A stretch of DNA of 64,000 nucleotides from Flavobacterium tyrosinilyticum. Lineage in GTDB: Bacteria > Bacteroidota > Bacteroidia > Flavobacteriales > Flavobacteriaceae. Shown here in pieces: positions 10,152 to 20,042 of this stretch (position 1 is its first letter; each line of letters opens with the position of its first letter). Below the pieces are notes generated by a model, which did not search any database, had not been told where the DNA came from, and saw only the letters and a program-made list of their open reading frames with translations. The stretch lies in contig NZ_JAMOKG010000003.1 of assembly GCF_023656565.1 (NCBI RefSeq), positions 868,001 to 932,000 of the forward strand. The letters are read 5' to 3'. The position numbers were made by a program, and so were the translations under genes.

Positions 10152-13100
10152 ATGGTCGCAAACTATAGTTTTTTCAATTCGGTTATTTCAGGAATTTCCA
10201 CTGTTGGGAGTACCTTAGAATCAATTATGACTGGATGGTATGTTTTTAATTCCGATATCATTTACTACAACAACCATAAACTTTTTGTTTTAGGCTTATC
10301 ACTTTTTGCTTTCCTTTCGCTCTTGGTTTATCAGTTTTTTAGAATTAAAGCTAAAATTGGATATTTCATCGAAAAGAAAAAAGAACAAGATGCTGTTGGA
10401 AGAGAATACCAGCTTTATATCTTGTTTTTTGGTATTGCGGTAATTGTAATCGAAATAATAAACGAAATTTTCAAAATAAGACCCAAAAGCCTCTTAATTG
10501 TAAATGTTTCAATTGGGGTTTTGGTACTTATCATTTATACGATAACCGAAAAAATTAAATGGATAAGAGATAAAATCCAGCAGCTTTTTATTTCCAGCTT
10601 TTTTATTTACATCAGTTACGTCGCCTACAACATTATTACACTAAAAAATGATGTCGTACCTATTATTGTTTTCCTTATTTCTTTTTTCTTTTCGTACAAC
10701 ATCCTTAAACCCATAAAGATTTATTGGGCCTTCGTTGCTTTAACGTTTACCTTTCTAATTACGACGCTAGCATTTCAATTTATTCCAATAAAATCTTCCA
10801 TCTTATTACTTAATTTCTGCATTCTAATTTTTATCATAAATCAAGTAAAATATGCCGTTTTATTAAACAATCGCGACAATTTTAGATTTGCAAACGAAAT
10901 TGTCCATAAAGGAAATTCACTTACAATAGCTTCCAATCAAAAAGGCGAAATACTTTTCTGCAGCGAAACCGTAACTCCTATTTTAGGATACCAGCCCGAT
11001 CAGGTTATGGGATTGAAATTCTGGGAATTAACCCAAGATCTAGAATCAGAAGAAAAATTCAATCCTGTTAGAGACCAAGAAAACAAACTTTATATTAGAA
11101 AATTAAAAACTGAAAACGGCGAATACAAATACATTCAGTGGAAAGACAAAAAGTTTTCAGAAGATTTAATTATTAGCATTGGACAAGATGTTACCGAACA
11201 AGTTATTGTTCAGGATCAATACAAAAACCTAATCGAAACGGCCACCGATATTATTTTTGAAATAGACGCAGAAGGTCATTTTACTTTTATAAATGAATTT
11301 GGTATTTCTGCTCTTGGATATTCTCAAAACGAAATAATCAAAAAGCATTATTCCAATTTTATTCATGATAATTACATCAATAGTGCTGTAGATTTTTACG
11401 AAAATTTGGTTCTTAATGAAAATAATTATCCCATTATTGAAATTCCTATTTTGAAGAAAAATGGTGACGAAATATGGATGTCTCAAAAAATTATTGTTCG
11501 TAAAAATGAATTAGGATTAACAATTGGTTTCTCTGGAATTGCAAGAGATATTACCGAGAAAAAAAACATCGAAAACGAGAAAAAAAGACGCCTTAAAAAA
11601 ATTGAAGCTTATAATAATTCAACCAAAAAATTATCAACAACAGATTTTAGCAAGTACGACGAATTAAACACTGTTATCGATTTAATATTAAAAGAAGCGG
11701 CTTCTATAAGCAACACTAACCGAGTAAGCTTTTGGAAATATGACAATGATTTAATTACCTGTAAAAATCTTTTTAGTCTTGACAATCAAAGTTTAAGCGA
11801 CAAAAACATTCTAAATAAAGAGTCCTATCCTATTTATTTTGAAACCTTAAACAATAAGGCAATTATTAACGCACCAGATGTATTCAACAAATTGGAAACA
11901 TCTGAGTTTCAAAAGCTTTATTTTACAAAAAACAACATCAAATCAATGCTAGATGTACCTATTTTTTTAACAGGGCAATTAGCAGGTGTTGCTTGTTTTG
12001 AAAGTACAGAACAAAAGCGAGAATGGGACAATGAGGACATTAATTATGCGAGAACCATATCAGATGTAATTTCTCTTGCCATTTCTTCACAAATGCGTTT
12101 AGAGGCAGAAAGAAAATTGGAACTTAAAAGCCAGCTTTTATCTGCACTTTCTTTATGCACAGAGAAGTTTCTGCTCAGCAAAACGACTCATCAAATGTTT
12201 CAGGAAACGTTCAATATTATTGGAAAAGCAGCCAAAGTAGATCATATGTATTATTACGAAAAAGATGTAATCTATAATACTGTAAGCCAAAAATATAAAT
12301 GGTCACGAGAGGGGGTTGTCCATCAAATTACCCCTTTGCATCATATGACAGAACAAAATCTTCAAGAAATATATGATGTGGCATCACAAAGAAAAATCCT
12401 AAATATATTTACAAGAAATCTTAATGAAGGTTTTTTCAAAAAACTTCTCATTGACAATGAAATACAATCTATCTTAATTTTACCTATTTATATTAATGAT
12501 CTTTTTACAGGCTTTATTGGTTTTGATGATTGTACAACCGAAAGAAAATGGACTGAAGATGAAATAAATATCTTTCAGGTATTGGCAAATAATATTTCAT
12601 CGGCGTTAGAAAGAAACCGAAATGAAACTAAAATTATTGAAAGCGAAGAGAAATTTAAACTGATTGCAAACAATATTCCTGGAACTGTTTATTTATCAAA
12701 ATTTGATGCTTTCTCGACCAAAATATTCTTAAACGATGAAGTTTTAAATCTTACCGGATATTCAAAATCTGAATTCATTGAAAATAATTTGTCTTTTCTA
12801 TCGTTAATTCATCCTGATGATAAAGAAGAAGTAATTAACAATCAAATCGATAATCTACAGCACGGAATGCCTTTACATAACGTGTATCGCATTCAGCGCA
12901 AAAGTGGCGAATTTATTTGGATAGAAGAATTTGGAGATGTAATTAAGCGAGACGATGAAATTGAATTTGTGGGCGGAATCTATTTTGATATTACAAGTAA
13001 AAAAGAAATAGAAGATGCGATAAAAGCCAAACAGCTTGCTGAAGCTGCAAACAAATCAAAATCGGACTTCTTGGCTAATATGTCGCACGAAATTAGAACT

Positions 13101-14204
13101 CCTCTAAACGGAATTATTGGTTTTACACACTTATTAATGAAAACGGATTTGGAGGAAATTCAAGAAAAATATATGACCACGATTAACCAATCGGCTCATT
13201 CCCTTCTTGAAATTATAAATGATATTTTGGATTTCTCAAAAATTGAAGCAGGAAAACTAGAGCTTTTTATTGATTTATATGACATAAAAAAAATCTTAGG
13301 GCAAGTTTTCGATCTAATTGTTTATGAGTCTAACAAAAAGAATCTGGAACTCGAATTGAATATTGATCCCGATGTTCCTAAATATATCTGGACAGATATT
13401 GTTCGTCTCAAACAGATTTTGATTAACCTGCTTTCAAATGCGGTTAAATTTACAACAGAAGGTTCCATCAAACTAAACGTTTCGGTTTTAGAAAAGAACC
13501 ATGGCAACCATTACGTTATCCGTTTTGCTGTAATTGATACCGGAATTGGAATTCTTGAAAAAAATCAGAAAAAAATATTCAAAGCTTTTCTGCAAGAAGA
13601 CAGCTCAACAACAAGAAAATTTGGAGGAACAGGATTAGGCTTAACGATATCTAACCAATTGCTTGCTTTAATGGAAAGCCGTTTACAGCTAGAAAGTAAA
13701 ATTGACGAAGGAAGTACTTTTTTCTTTGATTTAAATTTAAAAACAAGCAATCACAGCATTAATGATAAATACAATGCCGAGCTTAAAAGTTTGAATATTA
13801 ACTTAGATGCCGACGAAATTGAGACAAACGACAACAATATTACCTTTTTAATTGTAGAAGATAATAAAGTAAACATGCTTCTTCTTAAAACAATTATAAA
13901 AAACCTGTATAATAATGCTTTCATTTTTGAATGTGAAAACGGATACGAAGCCATTCAACAATTTGAAAAAATTAATCCGACCATTATTTTTATGGATATC
14001 CAAATGCCAATTATGAATGGTTATGAAACTGCAAAAGCAATTAGAAACACTAAGAAGGGCCGTGATGTTCCTATAATCGCTGTTACAGCAGGCGCGGAAA
14101 AAGAGGAACGAAACAAATGTATTTCGGCCGGAATGGATGATTACATTTCTAAACCAATTATGAAAGGAAGTGTTGAAGAAGCACTAGTTAAATGGCTGGG
14201 GTGA
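10152..14204 (+). CDS. Multi-sensor hybrid histidine kinase
   Basis: A 1350-residue protein. Residues about 40-235 contain seven hydrophobic helices. These are followed by PAS-like modules near 240-350 and 355-470, GAF-like modules near 490-650 and 660-830, and a third PAS near 835-955. The HisKA dimerisation helix has the phospho-acceptor His in NMSHEIRTPLNG (about residue 980), the ATPase domain has GGTGLGLTIS (about 1157), and a C-terminal receiver has the phospho-acceptor Asp in FMDIQMPIMNG (about 1281) and the conserved Lys in YISKPI. There is no DNA-binding output domain, so the phosphoryl group must pass on elsewhere or the receiver tunes the kinase. The signal is unknown. The start is supported only by the open frame. 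Confidence 0.9.
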   Translation: MVANYSFFNSVISGISTVGSTLESIMTGWYVFNSDIIYYNNHKLFVLGLSLFAFLSLLVYQFFRIKAKIGYFIEKKKEQDAVGREYQLYILFFGIAVIVIEIINEIFKIRPKSLLIVNVSIGVLVLIIYTITEKIKWIRDKIQQLFISSFFIYISYVAYNIITLKNDVVPIIVFLISFFFSYNILKPIKIYWAFVALTFTFLITTLAFQFIPIKSSILLLNFCILIFIINQVKYAVLLNNRDNFRFANEIVHKGNSLTIASNQKGEILFCSETVTPILGYQPDQVMGLKFWELTQDLESEEKFNPVRDQENKLYIRKLKTENGEYKYIQWKDKKFSEDLIISIGQDVTEQVIVQDQYKNLIETATDIIFEIDAEGHFTFINEFGISALGYSQNEIIKKHYSNFIHDNYINSAVDFYENLVLNENNYPIIEIPILKKNGDEIWMSQKIIVRKNELGLTIGFSGIARDITEKKNIENEKKRRLKKIEAYNNSTKKLSTTDFSKYDELNTVIDLILKEAASISNTNRVSFWKYDNDLITCKNLFSLDNQSLSDKNILNKESYPIYFETLNNKAIINAPDVFNKLETSEFQKLYFTKNNIKSMLDVPIFLTGQLAGVACFESTEQKREWDNEDINYARTISDVISLAISSQMRLEAERKLELKSQLLSALSLCTEKFLLSKTTHQMFQETFNIIGKAAKVDHMYYYEKDVIYNTVSQKYKWSREGVVHQITPLHHMTEQNLQEIYDVASQRKILNIFTRNLNEGFFKKLLIDNEIQSILILPIYINDLFTGFIGFDDCTTERKWTEDEINIFQVLANNISSALERNRNETKIIESEEKFKLIANNIPGTVYLSKFDAFSTKIFLNDEVLNLTGYSKSEFIENNLSFLSLIHPDDKEEVINNQIDNLQHGMPLHNVYRIQRKSGEFIWIEEFGDVIKRDDEIEFVGGIYFDITSKKEIEDAIKAKQLAEAANKSKSDFLANMSHEIRTPLNGIIGFTHLLMKTDLEEIQEKYMTTINQSAHSLLEIINDILDFSKIEAGKLELFIDLYDIKKILGQVFDLIVYESNKKNLELELNIDPDVPKYIWTDIVRLKQILINLLSNAVKFTTEGSIKLNVSVLEKNHGNHYVIRFAVIDTGIGILEKNQKKIFKAFLQEDSSTTRKFGGTGLGLTISNQLLALMESRLQLESKIDEGSTFFFDLNLKTSNHSINDKYNAELKSLNINLDADEIETNDNNITFLIVEDNKVNMLLLKTIIKNLYNNAFIFECENGYEAIQQFEKINPTIIFMDIQMPIMNGYETAKAIRNTKKGRDVPIIAVTAGAEKEERNKCISAGMDDYISKPIMKGSVEEALVKWLG

Positions 14205-14220
14205 TTTTTAGTTTTCAGTC

Positions 14221-14274
14221 TCGGTCGCAGTTTTCAGTTTCAGCAAACAATCTTAAACTGAAAACTGCGACCGA
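14221..14274. repeat. 20-bp perfect inverted repeat (hairpin) after the kinase gene
   Basis: The arm at 14221-14240 is the exact reverse complement of 14255-14274, with a 14-base loop. It has no T-run. It probably acts as a transcript-end hairpin or is one of the dispersed inverted repeats common in this genome. Confidence 0.7.
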
Positions 14275-14368
14275 CAACAAAACATAAACGTTTCAATTGT
14301 AAAATTTATCATAAAAAATCTATAAATTCGTACAACGTTTTAAATAACAAGTTAAAAAACAATTCAAT

Positions 14369-15223
14369 ATGAAATGGCAAGGAAGAAGGCAAAGTGATAA
14401 TGTCGAAGACAGAAGATCAATTTCTGGTGGAGGAAAAGCAATAATTGGCGGAGGAGTTATTGGGATCATCGTTTTGCTTCTGAATGTTTTTGGCGGCGAA
14501 ACAGGTCAGCAAATAGCGCCAATACTAGAACAAATGCAAGGCGGACAAGGCCAACAGACCGAAGCTGCAGCTCCATTAAGCAAGGAAGACGAAGAAATGG
14601 GAAATTATGTAAGAACTTTGTTAGCGTACAATGAAGATACGTGGACTAAGATTTTTGCAGAGCATGGAATGACATACGAAAAACCAAAATTAGTTCTCTT
14701 TAAAGGTGCTGTACAAACTGCCTGCGGTGGAGCATCATCTGCTTCGGGGCCTTTTTATTGTCCAGGTGACCGCAAAGTGTATATGGACTTGGATTTCTTT
14801 GAAGAATTAAAAACTAAATTTGGTGCGAAAGGAGGCGATTTTGCCATTGCTTATGTAATTGCGCATGAAATTGGGCATCACATTCAAACTTTAATGGGAA
14901 CATCTTCTAAGATGCGTCAGATGCAGCAAGGAAAAAGTGACGCCGAAGCTAATAAATTATCTGTAGCATTAGAATTACAGGCTGATTTTTATGCTGGAGT
15001 TTGGGCGCATGATAACCAAAAAGATCTAGATGTTGGAGATATTGATGAAGCTTTAAGTGCAGCAAATGCTGTTGGAGACGATGCAATACAAAGCAAAATG
15101 CAAGGACACGTTGTTCCAGATTCTTTTACTCACGGAACTTCAGAGCAAAGAATGTACTGGTTTAAAAAAGGTTTTAAAACTGGAGATATAAATCAAGGAA
15201 ACACATTTGAAGAAATTCGATAA
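14369..15223 (+). CDS. Neutral zinc metallopeptidase, YpfJ/KPN_02809 family
   Basis: A 284-residue protein starting MKWQGRRQSDNVEDRR, the family's standard opening. One membrane helix (about residues 27-45, glycine-rich) is followed by a short glutamine-rich linker and the peptidase domain. The zinc site HEIGHH is present, preceded by the conserved GPFYCPGDRKVYMD block and followed by ELQADFYAGVWAH, whose acidic residue is a likely third ligand. It is anchored in the inner membrane and probably faces the periplasm. Its substrate in the cell is unknown for the family. A terminator follows directly. Confidence 0.92.
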   Translation: MKWQGRRQSDNVEDRRSISGGGKAIIGGGVIGIIVLLLNVFGGETGQQIAPILEQMQGGQGQQTEAAAPLSKEDEEMGNYVRTLLAYNEDTWTKIFAEHGMTYEKPKLVLFKGAVQTACGGASSASGPFYCPGDRKVYMDLDFFEELKTKFGAKGGDFAIAYVIAHEIGHHIQTLMGTSSKMRQMQQGKSDAEANKLSVALELQADFYAGVWAHDNQKDLDVGDIDEALSAANAVGDDAIQSKMQGHVVPDSFTHGTSEQRMYWFKKGFKTGDINQGNTFEEIR

Positions 15224-15250
15224 TACATAAAACCAAATATAATAACCACC

Positions 15251-15284
15251 AAAAAAAGTCCAACTTAGCAGTTGGGCTTTTTTA
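15251..15284 (+). terminator. Rho-independent terminator after the metallopeptidase
   Basis: A hairpin with arms GTCCAACT and AGTTGGGC around TAGC, with an A-run before and a T-run after, lies 28 bases past the stop codon. Confidence 0.75.
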
Positions 15285-15402
15285 ATGAAATTCCAATAAA
15301 AAAAATTCCAAATTCCAATCTTTAATTCCATTGAAAAACTAAAGAATTACAAAAAAAATCCTTGTTCTCCTTAAATTATTCATCAGCATATAAAAACATA
15401 AC

Positions 15403-15476
15403 TAGCGGTTTCAACCGCTGGAACGCAACGTTACCACAACGTATATCCTTATCGTTCCCGCGGTTGAAACCGTGGG
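15403..15476. repeat. Dispersed inverted-repeat element
   Basis: AGCGGTTTCAACCGCTGG at the left and CCCGCGGTTGAAACCGTGGG at the right are inverted copies around a 40-base centre. The rest of 15285-15654 is short near-repeats of AAATTCCAA/TTGGAATTT and holds no gene. Confidence 0.6.
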
Positions 15477-15619
15477 CTATATTTGAAATACTAAGTTTTT
15501 AATTCAAGCTTTCTTTAATGAAATTCCAATAAAAAAACTCCAAATTCCAAGTTGTTCTACTTTTGGAATTTGGAATTTTTTTATTGGAATTTTACTTTTT
15601 TTGTTTCGTCAGAAAACAA

Positions 15620-15647
15620 AAAAAGCCTTGAATTTCTTCAAGGCTTT
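15620..15647 (-). terminator. Terminator of tRNA-His
   Basis: On the minus strand AAAGCCTTGAA and TTCAAGGCTTT pair and are followed by a run of Ts. It lies 7 bases beyond the tRNA 3' end. Confidence 0.75.
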
Positions 15648-15654
15648 AAATCTG

Positions 15655-15729
15655 GGTGGCTGACCGGGTTCGAACCGGCGACCCGCGGCACCACAAACCG
15701 CTACTCTAACCAGCTGAGCTACAACCACC
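15655..15729 (-). tRNA. tRNA-His (anticodon GTG)
   Basis: A complete cloverleaf. Acceptor GTGGTTG pairs with CAGCCAC. A G precedes position 1 opposite C73, the hallmark of tRNA-His. The D arm is GCTC/GAGT-like, the anticodon stem GCGGT/GCCGC has loop TTGTGGT (anticodon GTG), and the T arm has loop TTCGAAC. CCA is not encoded. This is the ordinary tRNA-His and serves as a useful control against the abnormal elements further right. Confidence 0.95.
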
Positions 15730-15807
15730 ATTTTTCTGCTTAGCGAGTGCAAATATAGAACAAAGGTTGAGTTCTACAAAGAAAAAAATGAAAAATTTTC
15801 ATAAAAA

Positions 15808-16524
15808 TTAAATCAAATTATCTAAGCTATTGACTGCCAAACACCTTTCAACTGTAAAACCTTCTGCAAAATCTTTCCCAACTAACCTTCCTAAGTCCTG
15901 CGCACGATAATTTAAGCTTTCAAAAAAGTTTTTACTCGTAATTGGCGTCGAAGGTTCTTTTGAATTCGGATCGTAAAATTGAGTTTTGTACGCCATAATC
16001 GCTTCAACCTTCTTTTCTTCAAATCCTGTAATGTCTACAACAAAATCAGGTTCTAGATTTTTCCATTGAATATAATGATACACCACTTTAGGTCTCCACG
16101 ATTCTTGTGGTACTCCATCAACTGATGTTTCAATTTTCATTAACCCTGAAAGAAAACAAGAATCAGAAACCAATTTGCTTCCTTTTCCGTGATCGATATG
16201 ACGATCGTCGACTGCATTGCATAATACAATCTCAGGTTTGTACTTACGGATCATTTTTATAACTTCTAATTGATGCTTTTCGTCATTAACAAAAAATCCG
16301 TCACGCATTGCTAAATTTTCACGCACAACAACCCCTAAAATCTTTGCAGCATCTTTTGCTTCCTGATCTCTAGTTTCTGCTGTGCCTCGGGTTCCTAATT
16401 CACCACGCGTCAAATCTACAATACCTACTTTTTTCCCAAGGGAAACTTCTTTCAAAATGGTTCCAGCGCAACCTAATTCTACATCGTCTGGATGCGCCCC
16501 AAAGGCTAATATGTCTAATTTCAT
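15808..16524 (-). CDS. bshB1: Bacillithiol biosynthesis deacetylase BshB1
   Basis: A 238-residue LmbE/PIG-L-fold zinc deacetylase that removes the acetyl group from GlcNAc-malate in bacillithiol synthesis. The metal-binding AHPDDVELGCAGT block lies near the N-terminus, followed by LTRGELGTRGT and DDRHIDHGKGSKL, all typical of BshB1. This implies that the organism uses bacillithiol as its main low-molecular-weight thiol, as many Bacteroidota do. bshA and bshC are not in the window. Confidence 0.92.
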   Translation of the reverse strand: MKLDILAFGAHPDDVELGCAGTILKEVSLGKKVGIVDLTRGELGTRGTAETRDQEAKDAAKILGVVVRENLAMRDGFFVNDEKHQLEVIKMIRKYKPEIVLCNAVDDRHIDHGKGSKLVSDSCFLSGLMKIETSVDGVPQESWRPKVVYHYIQWKNLEPDFVVDITGFEEKKVEAIMAYKTQFYDPNSKEPSTPITSKNFFESLNYRAQDLGRLVGKDFAEGFTVERCLAVNSLDNLI

Positions 16525-16533
16525 TGTTTTTTT

Positions 16534-16603
16534 GTTTCAAGTTTCAAGTTTCAGGTTTCAAGTTGTCAACAGAACGTGAAACTTGAAACCTGAAACTTGA
16601 AAC
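16534..16603. repeat. Inverted repeat of GTTTCAAGTTTCA-type units
   Basis: Tandem GTTTCAAG/GTTTCAGG units on the left are mirrored by CTTGAAAC units on the right around about 15 bases. The same unit recurs near 37133-37150 upstream of the slipin gene. Confidence 0.65.
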
Positions 16604-16614
16604 AATTTTATAAA

Positions 16615-17679
16615 CTATTTTCTCAAAACCCGTTTCATCGTCATTGATTTATTGACGCTTTCCTCCCATTCTTTTTCTGGAATACTTTCTTTGGTAATAC
16701 CACAGCCCATGTATAAAATCGCTTTATCTTCCTGAATCTGCATACATCGTAAATTTACAAATAAATCAGAACTAGTATTATTTCCTTCAAAAGTACTGTT
16801 CAATTCACCTAGAAAACCAGTATAGAAAGTTCTATCGTAATTTTCATTTTCTAAAATAAATGCTTTCGATTTCTTTTTTGGAAGTCCGCAAACAGCAGGT
16901 GTTGGATGCAACGTATCTATTACCTCTTCTAAAGTCGAATTATCTTTTAAAACCCCAGAAATATCTGTTTTAATATGCCAGATCGATCCTGCTTTTAAAC
17001 TGTAAGGCTCAGAAACCACAACCGAAGCCGTAAATTCTCGAAGTCTTTTTACGATAAAATCAGTCACAAATTGCTGTTCGTCTTTTTCTTTCTGCTGCCA
17101 AACGATTTCTGCTTCTTGATTATCTTTTTGCGTTCCTGCCAAAGCCATCGTTTCAAAAACATTTCCGTTTGCTTTTAGCAGTTTTTCTGGTGTCGCCCCC
17201 ATCCAAAGTCCAATTTTAGGATGAAAAAAACAATAGCAGAAAGTGGCTGGATATAGCTGAACCAAGTGCTGAAAGGTTTCAATAAAATCAAATTCAGACA
17301 ACGGAACTTCTTCACTTCGTGATAAAACTACTTTCTTGAATTCTTCATTTTTAATAGCTTGAATTCCCTGCGCTACTAGATATTCATATTGAAATTTAAC
17401 TTCGGCATCAAAACTCAAATCGTCAATTTCAATGGGTTCAAATGAAGTCTTTTCTTTTTGAACCGTAATAATTTCCGATTCCTTTTCAGGAATTAGGATG
17501 AGCTGTTTTTCATCAAAAGAAGCAAAAACAAATCCTTTTTCACTATAATCCGAAACGGTATTTAAAATATTATTTTGCTGTAAAATCCCAACATAATTTT
17601 CTGTATTGGGTTTTGAATAAAGTACAAAGGGTAAATTTTGTTCTTTATGATTTTTAATTTTTAAGAAAAATGAATTCAT
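16615..17679 (-). CDS. Chorismate-binding enzyme, probable isochorismate synthase
   Basis: A 354-residue member of the anthranilate/isochorismate synthase fold. Visible blocks are KKVVLSRSEEV-type core residues, IGLWMGATPEKLL, HPTPAVCGLPKKK and the C-terminal GCGITKESIPEKEWEE with NKSMTMKRVL. These match the MenF/EntC group, which isomerises chorismate to isochorismate as the first step to menaquinone. It is shorter than E. coli MenF, as is usual in Bacteroidota. The thioesterase gene ends 2 bases before its start, so the pair is an operon, which supports a menaquinone role. Confidence 0.85.
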   Translation of the reverse strand: MNSFFLKIKNHKEQNLPFVLYSKPNTENYVGILQQNNILNTVSDYSEKGFVFASFDEKQLILIPEKESEIITVQKEKTSFEPIEIDDLSFDAEVKFQYEYLVAQGIQAIKNEEFKKVVLSRSEEVPLSEFDFIETFQHLVQLYPATFCYCFFHPKIGLWMGATPEKLLKANGNVFETMALAGTQKDNQEAEIVWQQKEKDEQQFVTDFIVKRLREFTASVVVSEPYSLKAGSIWHIKTDISGVLKDNSTLEEVIDTLHPTPAVCGLPKKKSKAFILENENYDRTFYTGFLGELNSTFEGNNTSSDLFVNLRCMQIQEDKAILYMGCGITKESIPEKEWEESVNKSMTMKRVLRK

Positions 17680-17681
17680 AT

Positions 17682-18113
17682 TTATTCGCTTTTCTTTCTA
17701 TCCAAAACCATATTCGTCAATTTGCAAAGCGAAACCAAATTTCCTGCTTCATCGGTGATTTTGATCTCCCAAAGATGAAGACTTCTTCCTTTGTGAATAA
17801 TTCGGGCTGTTCCGAAAACATAACCCTCGCGAATACTTTTTAGATGATTTGCCGAAATTTCGATACCTCTTACTTCCTGTTCTTTAGGATTGATAAAAAA
17901 GAAAGAAGCCGCACTCCCAACACTTTCTGCCAAAGCTACAGAAGCGCCTCCGTGCAATAATCCCATTGGTTGGTGAACACTTGGATTTACAGGCATTTTT
18001 GCAGTTAAAAAATCTTCTCCGGCATCGATATATTCTATTTTTAGCGTTTCCATCAATGTGTTTTTAGAAAACTCATTACAGCGCGCTAAAATCTGCTCTT
18101 TTGTATAATTCAT
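17682..18113 (-). CDS. PaaI/MenI-type hotdog thioesterase
   Basis: A 143-residue single hotdog domain with HQPMGLLHGGASVALAESVG, where the Glu in ALAES is the expected catalytic base. The adjacent isochorismate synthase suggests 1,4-dihydroxy-2-naphthoyl-CoA as the substrate (MenI role). That assignment rests on gene context only; phenylacetate-type PaaI has the same fold. The upstream gap 18114-18368 holds only a dispersed inverted repeat. Confidence 0.8.
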   Translation of the reverse strand: MNYTKEQILARCNEFSKNTLMETLKIEYIDAGEDFLTAKMPVNPSVHQPMGLLHGGASVALAESVGSAASFFFINPKEQEVRGIEISANHLKSIREGYVFGTARIIHKGRSLHLWEIKITDEAGNLVSLCKLTNMVLDRKKSE

Positions 18114-18305
18114 TAAAATAAACTTTAAAATCGTAAAATTAAAGAAAGATAAGACATAAATCTAAAAATTGGATTCTAAAATTAAAAATCAATTATGAAC
18201 TTGTCAGTTTTTTGCTATTTTTACAAAAACAATCAAAATCAATCTTTGGCTTTTTTTTGCCACAGATTACACAAATTAAAAAGATTTTTTATCTACAATT
18301 TATTC

Positions 18306-18353
18306 GCCACGAATTCACGAATTAATTCAAATAAAAATTCGTGAATTCGTGGC
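18306..18353. repeat. Dispersed inverted repeat GCCACGAATTCACG / CGTGAATTCGTGGC
   Basis: The two arms are perfect inverted copies around a short AT-rich loop. A second member of the same family lies at 28064-28127. Confidence 0.8.
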
Positions 18354-18368
18354 TAAAAAAATATTAAA

Positions 18369-19880
18369 ATGCGTCAATACTTTGCACTTTTCATTATTGG
18401 TTTAATTCTAGCTTTCAGTTCTTGCCGAACCGATTTTGATACTGTTGCCAGTTCTGGAAATTTAAAGTTCTCGAAAGACACTGTTTATTTAGATACTGTT
18501 TTTAAGAATATTGGTTCAAGCACTTACCAATTGAAAATATACAATCAGAGTAAAAATGATATTTCGATTCCGATTGTACAATTCAAAAAAGGTTTAGATT
18601 CTAAATATAGAATGACTGTTGATGGAATGACAGGCAACAATGGAAAAATTTTTAAAGATGTTACGCTTTTAGCAAAAGACAGTTTGTACATTTTTATAGA
18701 AACCACGGCAGATATTAAAGATGCGAATCCCGATGATTTTTTATATACCGACGAAATTCAGTTTGACAGTGGTGCAAATTTGCAAGAAGTAGCTTTGGTT
18801 ACTTTAATTCAAGATGCGGTGTTTTTATATCCAAATCAAAATCCCGACGGAACCAAAGAAAAAATTAAAATTGATGGTAAAGATGTTGACGGATTTTATT
18901 TAAACGAAAATGATCCTGCAAACGGAAATGAACTTCTTTTTACAAATGAAAAACCATACGTAATTTATGGCTATGCGGGAGTTCCAGAATTTAAAACCGT
19001 AACTTTTGAAGCTGGCGCAAGAGTGCATTTTCATGCCAATTCTGGATTGTATGTTGGTGATAATGCTTCTCTACAAATTAATGGAACAACTTCTACCACT
19101 GATAAACTTGAAAACGAAGTGATTTTTGAAGGCGATCGTTTAGAATCACTTTATTCTGATATTCCTGGGCAATGGAAATCGGTTATTTTTTCTAATGGAA
19201 GTGCCAATCATACCATCAATCATTTAACTTTGAAAAATGCGGTTATTGGTTTGGATTTGCAAAGTCCCTATAATACATTCGAAATTAAAAACACTCAAAT
19301 TTATAATTGCGCCGAATACGGAATTTTAGCTCGAGATACTCATGTTATTGCTAGCAATATTGTCATAAACTATGCTGGTTTAGCTTCCCTATCCTGCGTT
19401 TATGGTGGAAACTACAACTTTACGCATTGCACCTTTAACAACAATTGGTCAAGCAGTTCTCAAGTTGCAGTAAATTTAAGCAACTCTTTAGCTGGAGCAA
19501 CTCCAGAAACCAATCCTTTAACCAATGCTATTTTTAATAATTGTATTATTTATGGTTCGGCTACAAACGAATTCAATTTGGACAAAAATCCAAATGCGCC
19601 ATTTGTCTATCAATTAAATAATTGTCTACTGAAATTCAGCAGTTCGACTAAAGATCCTAATTATCAATTCAAGACCGACACAGAACATTACACGAATATA
19701 ATTCTGAATGAAAATCCGAAGTTTTATAATGTGTCTCAAAACAAATTAAATATTGATAAAACTTCTGCCGCTTTCGCGAAAGGAGATCCCGTCTTTATGA
19801 TTCCAACCGACATTTTAGGAATTACAAGAACTTCTCCGCCAGATTTGGGCGCTTATCAGAGTCAAGATTTTCCGAAGTAA
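18369..19880 (+). CDS. Predicted lipoprotein with right-handed beta-helix repeats
   Basis: A 503-residue protein. The signal peptide ends in FSSC with the lipidated Cys at about residue 19. Residues about 30-150 look like an Ig-like beta domain. From about 200 to 450 there are repeating short beta strands with Asn-rich turns (LTLKNAVIGLDL, FEIKNTQIYNC, TNAIFNNCIIYG), typical of right-handed parallel beta-helix proteins of the pectate-lyase-like or NosD-like kind. No catalytic site is recognisable. It is likely on the outer face of the cell envelope, binding or trimming a polysaccharide; that function is inference. Confidence 0.65.
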   Translation: MRQYFALFIIGLILAFSSCRTDFDTVASSGNLKFSKDTVYLDTVFKNIGSSTYQLKIYNQSKNDISIPIVQFKKGLDSKYRMTVDGMTGNNGKIFKDVTLLAKDSLYIFIETTADIKDANPDDFLYTDEIQFDSGANLQEVALVTLIQDAVFLYPNQNPDGTKEKIKIDGKDVDGFYLNENDPANGNELLFTNEKPYVIYGYAGVPEFKTVTFEAGARVHFHANSGLYVGDNASLQINGTTSTTDKLENEVIFEGDRLESLYSDIPGQWKSVIFSNGSANHTINHLTLKNAVIGLDLQSPYNTFEIKNTQIYNCAEYGILARDTHVIASNIVINYAGLASLSCVYGGNYNFTHCTFNNNWSSSSQVAVNLSNSLAGATPETNPLTNAIFNNCIIYGSATNEFNLDKNPNAPFVYQLNNCLLKFSSSTKDPNYQFKTDTEHYTNIILNENPKFYNVSQNKLNIDKTSAAFAKGDPVFMIPTDILGITRTSPPDLGAYQSQDFPK

Positions 19881-20042
19881 GTCAAAAGTTGAGATTAAAG
19901 ATTTTATAATTTTATGAATCTTAAAAATAATCATGGCTTAACATCCTTATTTCTTTAAAACTGTAATCTTGCCAAGAATTAAATTTCTAGCAAAAAATAT
20001 TATTACACTTTTAAGATTCTCCAGATCTCAACCTACTCGCTT

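Noticed and set aside
15552-15743. 63-codon plus-strand frame containing SGWLTGFEPATRGTTNRYSNQ
   Set aside because: This is the usual false protein read through the antisense strand of a tRNA (tRNA-His at 15655-15729).
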